In this document: piece after piece, positions 1 to 6,088 of the stretch
Layout: every line of letters begins with the position of its first letter
Position numbering within the stretch: position 1 is the stretch's first letter
NCBI GenBank assembly: GCA_027296925.1
Contig: JAPUIP010000884.1
Location: forward strand, 1-6,168
DNA from: Candidatus Poribacteria bacterium
GTDB lineage: Bacteria > Poribacteria > WGA-4E > PCPOR2b
Length of the DNA: 6,168 nt
Direction: 5' to 3'
Notes under the pieces: generated by a model
The model's input: only the letters and a program-made list of their open reading frames with translations
Databases searched by the model: none
What the model was told of the DNA's origin: nothing
Made by a program: the position numbers and the translations under genes

Positions 1-745
1 TTCGACATGCCTGAAACGCCTCACACGCAAGCGTATCCAGATAATCGGATTCCGCTCGCAGTAGCTCGGCAGTCTGATTCAAGACACCTTCGAGGTTGGG
101 ATTATAAGACTGTTCTAAAAAGGGAATGAGTTCTAAACGAATGCGATTGCGGAGATGATTGAGTTGGTGATTTGTCGAGTCGTGGCGGGGCTGCAAACCG
201 AGTTGTGCCACAAATTCCGCGAGCTCTCCCCGCGAAAAAACGAGCAGAGGACGGATAAACTTTCCCTCCCGCACAGGAAGTATCCCCGTTAACCCTGACA
301 TGCCCGCGCCGCGTAATAGGTGCATCAAGATGGTCTCCGCAGTATCACCACGATGGTGCCCGAGCGCAATCTTCGTTGCCCCAATTCGTTGACAAACCTC
401 CTCATAAAACTGGTACCGTGCGCGTCGTGCGGCGGCCTCTGCGGAGAGTTTTTGTTGTTGCATCAGTCGTGGAACGTCAATCCGCCGGCGCGAAATCGGT
501 AAGCGTAAGCGATGCGCTTGTTCTTCGACGAACGCTGCATCCGCAGCCGAATCGGAGCGAAAACCGTGATCTAAATGTGCAACGTGAAGCTGACAGTCCA
601 GTTGTGGACGCAGACGATATAAGGCGTAAAGGAGGGCCAGCGAATCGACACCGCCAGAGACACCGACAAGCACCGTTTCTCCTGGCTGGATCATCGTGTG
701 CTGTTGGATAAAGTGATAGGTGCGTTGCACGAAGTCGGCGAACAT
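1..745 (-). CDS. tilS: tRNA(Ile)-lysidine synthase TilS, N-terminal 248 residues (runs off the left edge)
   Basis: TilS is a cytoplasmic enzyme that uses ATP and lysine to convert C34 of the CAU anticodon of tRNA-Ile2 to lysidine, so that it reads AUA as isoleucine. Seen here: the N-type PP-loop ATPase motif SGGVDS at residues 30-35, the HLDHGFR segment at 57-63, GHHRGDTAET at 129-138 (equivalent to the family HHxDDQxET motif), RGAG at 145-148, and the NRIRLELIP segment at 200-208 that is typical of TilS. The family is usually around 430-480 residues, so roughly half the protein, including the C-terminal domains, lies outside the window. ATG at 745-743 is chosen because an in-frame TAG lies two codons upstream. 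No convincing Shine-Dalgarno site precedes it. The first Asp of the HHxDDQxET motif is Gly and the Gln is Thr. An intrinsic terminator ends only 23 bp upstream, so expression probably depends on read-through from the tRNA unit. Identification is firm. Confidence 0.95.
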   Translation of the reverse strand, partial: MFADFVQRTYHFIQQHTMIQPGETVLVGVSGGVDSLALLYALYRLRPQLDCQLHVAHLDHGFRSDSAADAAFVEEQAHRLRLPISRRRIDVPRLMQQQKLSAEAAARRARYQFYEEVCQRIGATKIALGHHRGDTAETILMHLLRGAGMSGLTGILPVREGKFIRPLLVFSRGELAEFVAQLGLQPRHDSTNHQLNHLRNRIRLELIPFLEQSYNPNLEGVLNQTAELLRAESDYLDTLACEAFQACR

Positions 746-768
746 GATCTACGCAGGGGCGGAAAGGT

Positions 769-794
769 AAAAAAAAAGCCGCGAAAGGCGGCTT
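769..794 (-). terminator. Rho-independent terminator after the CAU tRNA and before tilS
   Basis: A 7-bp perfect stem (776-782 with 788-794, AAGCCGC/GCGGCTT on the plus strand) closes a 5-nt loop. On the minus strand it is followed by an unbroken run of T residues (complement of the A run 769-777, partly shared with the stem). It lies 19 bp past the 3' end of the CAU tRNA and 23 bp before the tilS start codon, so it would attenuate transcription entering tilS. The plus-strand side has only GATTTT after the stem, so it is much weaker in that direction. Confidence 0.85.
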
Positions 795-812
795 GATTTT
801 ACGTATGAAGAG

Positions 813-884
813 TGCCGGTGCGGAGAGTTGAACTCCGGACAGCACGATTATGAGTCGTGTGCTCTACCACTGAGCTACACCGGC
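813..884 (-). tRNA. tRNA with CAU anticodon: elongator tRNA-Met or tRNA-Ile2 (lysidine-type)
   Basis: A complete 72-nt cloverleaf: 7-bp acceptor GCCGGTG/CACCGGC, D arm GCTC/GAGC with a short 7-nt loop, anticodon stem CACGA/TCGTG around loop CTCATAA (anticodon CAT), 5-nt variable loop, T arm CGGAG-TTCAACT-CTCCG, discriminator A. CCA is not encoded. It is not an initiator: position 1 pairs normally with 72 and the GGG/CCC anticodon stem pairs are absent. A CAU anticodon in a non-initiator is either elongator Met or the Ile2 species modified by TilS. The acceptor and D arm look rather like a tRNA-Thr body, so simple similarity does not settle it. It lies between two terminators, just upstream of tilS. 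Confidence 0.95.
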
Positions 885-891
885 ATTGAAG

Positions 892-927
892 AAAAAAGGG
901 AAATGCACTTTAAGACGCGCATTTCCC
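892..927 (-). terminator. Rho-independent terminator between tRNA-fMet and the CAU tRNA
   Basis: A 9-bp perfect inverted repeat (898-906 GGGAAATGC with 919-927 GCATTTCCC) closes a 12-nt loop. On the minus strand it is followed directly by six T residues (complement of 892-897). It would end the Leu-fMet transcript before the third tRNA. The plus-strand side lacks a T run, so it acts one way. Confidence 0.85.
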
Positions 928-948
928 GTGAAGAGCGTTATCAAAAAA

Positions 949-1022
<74 letters not shown>

Positions 1023-1046
1023 CCAAGTCTTTGCGAGAAATAAGGT

Positions 1047-1134
1047 TGGTGGGCGAGGAGGGATTTGAACCCTCACACCCATTTACGGGCGATGGATTTT
1101 AAGTCCATTGTGTCTGCCATTCCACCACTCGCCC
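1047..1134 (-). tRNA. tRNA-Leu (UAA)
   Basis: A class II tRNA: acceptor GGGCGAG/CTCGCCC, anticodon stem ATGGA/TCCAT around loop CTTAAAA (anticodon TAA), a long variable arm of about 17 nt with its own CCC/GGG stem, T arm GAGGG-TTCAAAT-CCCTC, and discriminator A as expected for leucine. The genome encodes CCA directly after the discriminator (1049-1047), unlike the other two tRNAs here. Without CCA the gene is 1050-1134. It is the promoter-proximal tRNA of the unit. Confidence 0.97.
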
Positions 1135-1184
1135 GTGGAAGGGAATCTAGCTCACGACTGAACTCTCGCGAATTCAGCGGGCGT

Positions 1185-1213
1185 ATTATAACCTATCCGC
1201 CCCAGTTTGTCAA
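1185..1213 (-). promoter_or_regulatory. Consensus sigma70-type promoter of the tRNA-Leu/tRNA-fMet unit
   Basis: On the minus strand, TTGACA (1213-1208) and TATAAT (1190-1185), both perfect matches to consensus, are separated by exactly 17 bp. The expected start is near 1178, giving a leader of about 44 nt before tRNA-Leu. The bases just after the -10 box (ACGCCCGC) are GC-rich, as in stringently controlled stable-RNA promoters. An A-rich stretch (TAAAAAATC on that strand) just upstream of the -35 box could serve as an UP element. The predicted leader begins with a short inverted repeat (CTGAA 1177-1173 and TTCAG 1162-1158 read on that strand). Confidence 0.92.
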
Positions 1214-1244
1214 GATTTTTTAGGATCTGGGGAAATGTTTCATG

Positions 1245-1273
1245 TTGACTTTTGTATGCGGACATGGCATACT
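1245..1273 (+). promoter_or_regulatory. Probable sigma70-type promoter of the PhyH-led gene cluster
   Basis: TTGACT (1245-1250, 5 of 6 to consensus) and CATACT (1268-1273, 4 of 6, with the key A2 and T6 present) are separated by 17 bp. The predicted start is near 1280, 36 nt upstream of the ATG at 1316. That excludes the longer open frame starting at 1235 as the translated form from this promoter. Its -35 box is 31 bp from the -35 box of the divergent tRNA promoter, so the two are back to back. Confidence 0.65.
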
Positions 1274-1298
1274 TTCCGCCTAAGAGACTCACAATTGC

Positions 1299-1306
1299 AA
1301 GGGGGG
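1299..1306 (+). promoter_or_regulatory. Shine-Dalgarno site that fixes the PhyH start
   Basis: AAGGGGGG ends 9 nt before ATG 1316 but touches ATG 1307, so 1316 is the well-spaced start. The other in-frame ATGs at 1235 and 1256 lie upstream of the predicted transcription start and have no comparable site. Confidence 0.7.
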
Positions 1307-1315
1307 ATGCATTAT

Positions 1316-2077
1316 ATGGAGCTGACTTACGCTCAGAAACGGGAAATTTTCGAGAATGGATTTGTCAAACTTCCGGGTGTAGTGCCGCGGGTGATGGTCG
1401 ATGTGGCGCTTCGGGCAATCAATAGCTCTGTTGGCGAGGGGATGAATCCTGACGACATGGTGACGTTCCGATCCAGATCCTACTGTCCAGAACTCCAGCG
1501 TGAACCTGTCATCACAGATCTGTTGAGCAAAACCCCGGCGTGGTTGTTAGCGGAATCCGCCATAGGCGCGGGGAAGATTAAGCCTGCTACCGGTGGGCAG
1601 ATTGCTCTCCGATTTCCGACGATGCAAGACCCACCGAGAAAACCGGGCGGCCATCTGGACGGGATGCACTCGCCAAACAACGGGGTTCCAAAGGGGGTCA
1701 TCCGCAATTTTACGATGCTGGTCGGCGTATACTTGAGCGACGTGCCCAATCCGTATTCCGGCAATTTCACGGTATGGCCGGGAACGCATCATATCTACGA
1801 GGGATATTTTCGGGAGCATGGGCCGGAATCGTTACTCAACGGCATGCCACCGGTGGAGTTGCCGAAACCGCAACAGATCACTGGCAAAGCAGGAGATGCG
1901 ATATTCTGTCATTATCAAGTTGCACACGGTGCGGCGCCGAACGCCTCACCTCACACCCGGTACGCCATCTTTTTCCGGCTGCGCCACATCGAGCACGATG
2001 ACTTTCGCCCGGAGGCGATGACCGACATCTGGTTGGACTGGGAAGGCATGCGGGACATCATGGGGCGTGGTGAGTAA
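1316..2077 (+). CDS. Phytanoyl-CoA dioxygenase (PhyH)-family Fe(II)/2-oxoglutarate oxygenase
   Basis: A 253-residue cytoplasmic protein with a double-stranded beta-helix oxygenase core. These enzymes couple oxidative decarboxylation of 2-oxoglutarate to hydroxylation of a substrate at a mononuclear Fe(II). The facial triad is visible: H113 and D115 in GGHLDG, and H204 in YQVAHGAAPN. R215 in HTRYAIFFR is the expected 2-oxoglutarate carboxylate ligand. The NPYSGNFTVWPGTHH segment (145-159) is the family turn before the distal half of the barrel. There is no signal peptide or membrane segment. The frame is open back to 1235, but promoter and Shine-Dalgarno placement favour ATG 1316. It heads a same-strand cluster, 61 bp before the next gene, with a ThDP lyase or decarboxylase further on, which fits 2-hydroxylation of an acid or acyl-CoA. 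The PhyH family also contains amino-acid and small-molecule hydroxylases and halogenases, so the substrate is unknown. Family call is firm; role is inference. Confidence 0.9.
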   Translation: MELTYAQKREIFENGFVKLPGVVPRVMVDVALRAINSSVGEGMNPDDMVTFRSRSYCPELQREPVITDLLSKTPAWLLAESAIGAGKIKPATGGQIALRFPTMQDPPRKPGGHLDGMHSPNNGVPKGVIRNFTMLVGVYLSDVPNPYSGNFTVWPGTHHIYEGYFREHGPESLLNGMPPVELPKPQQITGKAGDAIFCHYQVAHGAAPNASPHTRYAIFFRLRHIEHDDFRPEAMTDIWLDWEGMRDIMGRGE

Positions 2078-2138
2078 GATGCGGCCCTGAGCCGGAAGCG
2101 TTCTACAAATACCGATTACCAAATGAAGAGGGAACAAA

Positions 2139-3335
2139 ATGTCTGAACGGAAAAAAATCGCAGCCATCATCACGACCTACTTTCCGCGTTCTCACGCAGA
2201 CGTGGTCGCGACAAAATATATGAAAGGGTTTCCGACAAACGAGGGCTTCCGCCATCCGCGCGTCAAGCTTATCTCAATCTATCTGGATCAGATCGACCCA
2301 CGAGACATCGGACGAGAACTCGCCGAAGCGCATAGTGTTCCAATATATCCGAGCATCCGGAGTGCGTTGACGCTGGGTGGGAATGAACTCGCCGTCGATG
2401 GCGTCTTGCTCATTGGTGAGCACGGGGATTATCCGTACAATGAGCTCGAGCAGCACATGTATCCACGTCGCTATCTGTTCGAGCAGATCTGTGGCGTCTT
2501 TGCATCGAGCGGGCGTTCCGTCCCGGCTTTCTGCGATAAGCATCTCTCGTACAACTGGACCGATGCGAAGTGGATGTATGATCGCGCACAGGAACTCAAT
2601 GTGCCGTTTATGGCGGGTTCATCGCTGCCGACCTGCTGGCGAAATCCGTTCCTTGAGTATGACCTTGATACCCCGCTAGAAGCCGCCATCGGGATTGGCT
2701 ACGGCGGCATAGAGTCCTACGGCTTCCATGCTTTGGAGACGTTACAGTGCATGATTGAGCGACGAGCAGGCGGAGAGTCTGGCGTCGTTGCGGTGCAATG
2801 CCTTGAGGGAGAAGCGGTCTGGGAGGCGGGGGCGAAAGGGCTTTGGTCACGCGAATTGGCGGAGGCGGCATGTGCCCCCATCGAGGATAAGCCAGACGGA
2901 CGAATGGAAGAACACTGTAAAAATCCCGCGGTCTTTCTCATTGAGCACAGCGATGGGTTCACGTCAGCGGTACTGATGTTGAATGGTTACACGAGCCATT
3001 TTGCTTATGCAGGGCAAGTGAACGGCGAGATTCAAGGGACGGAGTTTTACCTGCAGGGTGGAGACCCGCATTCTCACTTTAGCTATCTCGGCCTCAATAT
3101 TGAGGAGATGTTCCTCACCGGCCTTCCACAGTATCCAGTCGAACGGACGTTGTTGACGACTGGCGTTTTGGATGCGGCCATGCGCTCCAGGTCTCAGGGG
3201 CATATCCGGCTGGAAACGCCTTACCTGGCGAGCCTCGCTTATCGTTCCTACGAAAAGCTGCCGATTCGTCCAACGGCGCCGCGTCCCGGTGGATCGACAC
3301 TCGATCCGTGGCCGCCGGATTCGCCGGATAGTTAA
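2139..3335 (+). CDS. Uncharacterised protein, divergent Gfo/Idh/MocA-like
   Basis: A 398-residue soluble protein with no firm name. The N-terminus reads as a Rossmann-type first strand (KKIAAIITTYFPRSHAD, 5-21), but the GxGxxG dinucleotide loop of Gfo/Idh/MocA oxidoreductases is replaced by a TTYFPRSHAD segment. Residues 86-168 follow the layout of that family: VDGVLLIGEHG (86-96) where VDAVxIATP is usual, then FCDKHLSYNWTDAKWM (131-146) where the EKP motif and next helix are expected, then VPFMAGSSLPTCWR (155-168) where the VGF/HxxRF strand is expected. The EKP lysine appears kept as K134 in a D-K-H context. Residues 180-370 are mixed alpha/beta; the tail is rich in Pro and Ser (376-398). 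The start has a good site (AGAGGGA, about 6 nt before ATG). It may bind a sugar-like or acid substrate as an oxidoreductase or be a non-catalytic derivative. Fold assignment is inference from pattern; function unknown. Confidence 0.8.
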   Translation: MSERKKIAAIITTYFPRSHADVVATKYMKGFPTNEGFRHPRVKLISIYLDQIDPRDIGRELAEAHSVPIYPSIRSALTLGGNELAVDGVLLIGEHGDYPYNELEQHMYPRRYLFEQICGVFASSGRSVPAFCDKHLSYNWTDAKWMYDRAQELNVPFMAGSSLPTCWRNPFLEYDLDTPLEAAIGIGYGGIESYGFHALETLQCMIERRAGGESGVVAVQCLEGEAVWEAGAKGLWSRELAEAACAPIEDKPDGRMEEHCKNPAVFLIEHSDGFTSAVLMLNGYTSHFAYAGQVNGEIQGTEFYLQGGDPHSHFSYLGLNIEEMFLTGLPQYPVERTLLTTGVLDAAMRSRSQGHIRLETPYLASLAYRSYEKLPIRPTAPRPGGSTLDPWPPDSPDS

Positions 3336-3405
3336 TTTCACGGAGATCAGATCTCTACTGTGAAGCCGCCGTTTTTATCGGCTCGGATTTAGGAAGGAGA
3401 ATTCG

Positions 3406-4146
3406 ATGGGAAAACTCGAAAACAGGATCGCCATTGTCACCGGCGCAAGCCAGGGCATCGGGAAAGCAATCGCGCTGACATTCGGCCGGGAAGGCGCCAA
3501 AGTCGTTGCCACCGCACGCACGACGGCAGCCATTGAGGACGTCGTTGATCAAATCAGCGAAGCGGGTTCGGAAGGCTTGGCTGTGACAGCAGACTTGAGT
3601 GTAGAAGCAGATATTGGGCGCATCGCCGACGAAACGCTGGCGCGATTCAGGCGCATTGACCTTCTGGTTAACAATGCCGCCATTATTCATCCACGGATCG
3701 ATCTGGTGGACCTTGATGCCGATTTGTGGCGGCGGGTCATCGACGTGAACTTGACCGGCGCGGCACTTCTCACGAAGGCCGTATTGCCGAGTATGATCGA
3801 CAACCGGTTCGGCAAGATCATCAACATTTCAAGCATCGGCGGGCGGAAGGGCGGAGCGGGCCGTACCGCGTATCGGGTGACGAAAGCAGCGTTGATCAGC
3901 TTGACCGAGAGTGTGGCCGCCGAGGTTAAGCAGTACGGCATTGATGTCAACTGCATCTGTCCGGGGGGCGTAGACACGGAGGGTTTCCGCGAGGCCTTTG
4001 GGAGTCGGGGACGAGAAGAGAATCCGAAACTGATGCGCCCGGAAGAGATTGCAGAGCTCGCCGTTTTCCTGATGTCAGGGGTTTCCTCGGCGGTTACCGG
4101 CGCGGCGATCGATGCCTTCGGTACAACGAATCCGTTGTTCGGGTAA
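3406..4146 (+). CDS. Classical short-chain dehydrogenase/reductase (SDR family)
   Basis: A 246-residue Rossmann-fold NAD(P)(H)-dependent oxidoreductase that acts on an alcohol/carbonyl pair. All classical SDR motifs are present: TGASQGIG (12-19, dinucleotide loop), D63 after the third strand, NNAA (89-92), and the catalytic tetrad N115, S143, Y156 and K160 (YRVTK), followed by PGGVDT (186-191). R38 after the second strand (ATART) suggests preference for NADP(H). Length is standard. The C-terminus ends in TGAAIDAFG instead of the usual TGxxxxVDGG. A strong Shine-Dalgarno AAGGAG (3394-3399) lies 6 nt from ATG. It is 70 bp after the Gfo/Idh-like gene and 169 bp before the ThDP gene. In this cluster it could interconvert an alcohol, 2-hydroxy acid or aldehyde made by its neighbours. 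The family is too broad to name a substrate or to call it FabG. Confidence 0.95.
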   Translation: MGKLENRIAIVTGASQGIGKAIALTFGREGAKVVATARTTAAIEDVVDQISEAGSEGLAVTADLSVEADIGRIADETLARFRRIDLLVNNAAIIHPRIDLVDLDADLWRRVIDVNLTGAALLTKAVLPSMIDNRFGKIINISSIGGRKGGAGRTAYRVTKAALISLTESVAAEVKQYGIDVNCICPGGVDTEGFREAFGSRGREENPKLMRPEEIAELAVFLMSGVSSAVTGAAIDAFGTTNPLFG

Positions 4147-4300
4147 AGGGCCCCGATTTTTTGCCCGAGTAACCAACGACACGGCGCGTTCCTTTTCGAG
4201 GATAGTTGTCGATGCAATACTGGTTTTTAGGAAATGTAGGTTTTTGGTATCAAATCCGTCGGGGCAAACCGCCTTCTCGTCCTGACGCGACATAAAGAAA

Positions 4301-4306
4301 GGAAGG
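4301..4306 (+). promoter_or_regulatory. Ribosome binding site of the ThDP enzyme gene
   Basis: GGAAGG in a purine-rich tract (AAAGAAAGGAAGG) ends 9 nt before ATG 4316. A second in-frame ATG at 4322 is 15 nt away, so 4316 is the better start. Confidence 0.55.
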
Positions 4307-4315
4307 TTATATCTC

Positions 4316-6070
4316 ATGCAGATGAGACCCATCACGGCGAATGCATCTCAGATTATGGTCGAGCAACTTGCGGCATCGGGGGTGAAGTATGTGTTCAATA
4401 ACTCCGGATCCCGCGAGGCACACTTCTTCGATGCGCTACATGTGCATCCGGATATACACGGCATCCTGGCGCTCCATGAGGGAAGTGTTGCGGCGATGGC
4501 TGGAGGATATACGCAGGTTAAGCTGGATGCGGCGGTCATGGTCGTCCATCTTGGCGCAGGGCTGGCTCAATGCCTCGGACAACTTATCAACGTTTGGAGC
4601 GGGAGCTTGCCCGTTGTCGTCATCACGTTTGCGGGTGACACCGGAAGTTTCGCAGACAGAATCGGGCTGGATCTCAATCACAACTTTGGTCCAACGTCGA
4701 TCTCGGCGCCTTTTACCAAGGCAAACTGGACGGTGATAGAACCGGAGGGGCTGCCACAAGCAATCAACCGCGCCTTACAGGTTGCCAAAACGCCGCCGGT
4801 TGGCCCCGTGCATCTTGCCGTCTACGATCGGCTGCTCAGCACGGATGGGGTCACAACGAACATTATTGAAGGTGGCATCCCGGAGCTTCGCGCCGGTTAC
4901 CCAGCGGACACCGAAGTCGAGGAGGTCGTGCGTGCGCTGCATGACGCGAAGCGGCCGCTGCTCTATATCGGAGATGGCGTTTGGAAGAGCGGCGCTGAGA
5001 CCCAGGTGGCCGCACTCGCGGAGCACTTTGGGATTCCCATTGTCGGTAGCTGGGGGGATATGCGGAGCGTCTCAATTAAACATAAGCTCTATTGTGGACG
5101 GCTTGATCAAGCGATGGAGGCACTCGATCCGGATTGCATGGTCTGCATTGGCGTGCGCCATGGCGGACGTGGACATTCGCAAGATTTCAGCGCGTTCTCC
5201 GCGACGGGACGGGTGATCGCTATCGGTTCGGATGGCGATAATCTCAAGAATATCCCAGGGCTGGATTTGGCAATCCTGGCGGACGAGCGCCGGACGCTTG
5301 AGCGTTTTGAAGCGGTTGGGCTAAGCCAATCGACACCGGATCAGTTTGATGATCGACGTGCATGGGCGCAGGCGCAGATCGCAAACCTTCGTGCGCAGCG
5401 GAGACGGGAGGTCCAGAGCGTTAAACGGCAACCCGCTCGGGTACGACCGTGGCTGGTAGCGGATGCCCTCGACCAAGCCCTGGAGCGGATGGGCGGTGGG
5501 GTCATCATGATTGAGCAATTTGCCGTACCATTGGATAGTGTTGACGATTCACATGCAGCCAGCAATAACGTGTATATTCGTGCCGCCGGCGGTTCAGAGG
5601 GCTACGGCATCGGCGGAGCGATTGGCGTCAAACTCGCGGCGCCGGATCGCCCCGTCGTTGGGCTCGTCGGAGATGGTTCGATGTTCTATGCGGATTCGGG
5701 GCTTTGGACCATGGCGCATCACGGCATTCCCGTTCTCTACGCGATTGCGAACAACCAATCCTACGGAATCGTCGCCAACGCTTTCGAGCGGTCGGGAGGC
5801 ACCATGAAACAGACCGGTGAATATGCCGGTGTTGCTTTGCAAGACATTGATCCGGTGAAGATCGCGGAAGGGTTTGGCGTCGAAGGGATGCACGTTCGGG
5901 ATGAGTCTCGACTGACCGAAGCGATTGCGCATGGACTGGAAGTGGTCGAGGGAGAGCGTCGCCCATTCCTGCTGAATCTCCATTTGCCGTTTGGGTTGCC
6001 TCAAGGCGGGCGTGCTGCCGCACCATTCCGTCTTGCGGATGCTGTGGCGGCAAAAGCCCGTGCCGCGTAG
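4316..6070 (+). CDS. Thiamine diphosphate-dependent enzyme, benzoylformate decarboxylase-like
   Basis: A 584-residue cytoplasmic enzyme with the three-domain layout of the acetolactate synthase/pyruvate decarboxylase superfamily: PYR domain about 8-170, central domain about 195-330, PP domain about 380-560. E55 (LHEGSVAAMAGGYTQ) is the catalytic Glu that activates ThDP N1'. The Mg-ThDP motif is GDGS (452-455) followed by NN at 479-480. Residues matching the acid-base set of Pseudomonas putida benzoylformate decarboxylase can be placed: S32 in SGSREA (S26 there), H78 in VVHLGAG (H70) and H287 in RGHSQ (H281, RYHQ). The PP domain (AAGGSEGYGIGGAIGV, then LWTMAHHGIPV) also resembles it. It is longer than that enzyme (528 residues), with a short tail after residue 560. 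Likely reaction: decarboxylation of a 2-keto acid, or cleavage of a 2-hydroxyacyl substrate, giving an aldehyde. It is last in the cluster, behind a 169-bp gap that may hold its own control. Superfamily firm; substrate unknown. Confidence 0.9.
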   Translation: MQMRPITANASQIMVEQLAASGVKYVFNNSGSREAHFFDALHVHPDIHGILALHEGSVAAMAGGYTQVKLDAAVMVVHLGAGLAQCLGQLINVWSGSLPVVVITFAGDTGSFADRIGLDLNHNFGPTSISAPFTKANWTVIEPEGLPQAINRALQVAKTPPVGPVHLAVYDRLLSTDGVTTNIIEGGIPELRAGYPADTEVEEVVRALHDAKRPLLYIGDGVWKSGAETQVAALAEHFGIPIVGSWGDMRSVSIKHKLYCGRLDQAMEALDPDCMVCIGVRHGGRGHSQDFSAFSATGRVIAIGSDGDNLKNIPGLDLAILADERRTLERFEAVGLSQSTPDQFDDRRAWAQAQIANLRAQRRREVQSVKRQPARVRPWLVADALDQALERMGGGVIMIEQFAVPLDSVDDSHAASNNVYIRAAGGSEGYGIGGAIGVKLAAPDRPVVGLVGDGSMFYADSGLWTMAHHGIPVLYAIANNQSYGIVANAFERSGGTMKQTGEYAGVALQDIDPVKIAEGFGVEGMHVRDESRLTEAIAHGLEVVEGERRPFLLNLHLPFGLPQGGRAAAPFRLADAVAAKARAA

Positions 6071-6088
6071 GTGCGCAATATCCGACAC

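Noticed and set aside
477..845. Minus-strand open frame of 122 codons
   Set aside because: It runs through the CAU tRNA and terminator and overlaps tilS in another frame; the arginine-rich, low-complexity translation has no recognisable domain.
1235..1315. Upstream extension of the PhyH reading frame to ATG 1235
   Set aside because: It overlaps the predicted -35/-10 boxes, adds 27 residues without family similarity, and ATG 1316 has a well-spaced Shine-Dalgarno site.
3364..3383. Hairpin AGCCG/CGGCT before the SDR ribosome binding site
   Set aside because: The T run is in the loop, not after the stem, and the stem is 5 bp, so it is neither a terminator nor a clear riboregulator.
4140..4162. 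Possible terminator just after the SDR gene (CGGG...CCCG then six T)
   Set aside because: The stem is only 4 bp with an 8-nt loop and overlaps the stop codon; too weak to call.
4235..4241. TGTAGGT resembling the start of the 6089-6158 element
   Set aside because: Only 7 bp match, with no partner CGACCTACA nearby and no hairpins; treated as coincidence.
4147..4315. Possible separate promoter for the ThDP gene
   Set aside because: Several AT-rich stretches and a TTGTCG are present, but no -35/-10 pair with good spacing and match was found. A GGTTTTT direct repeat (4222 and 4239) is short enough for chance.
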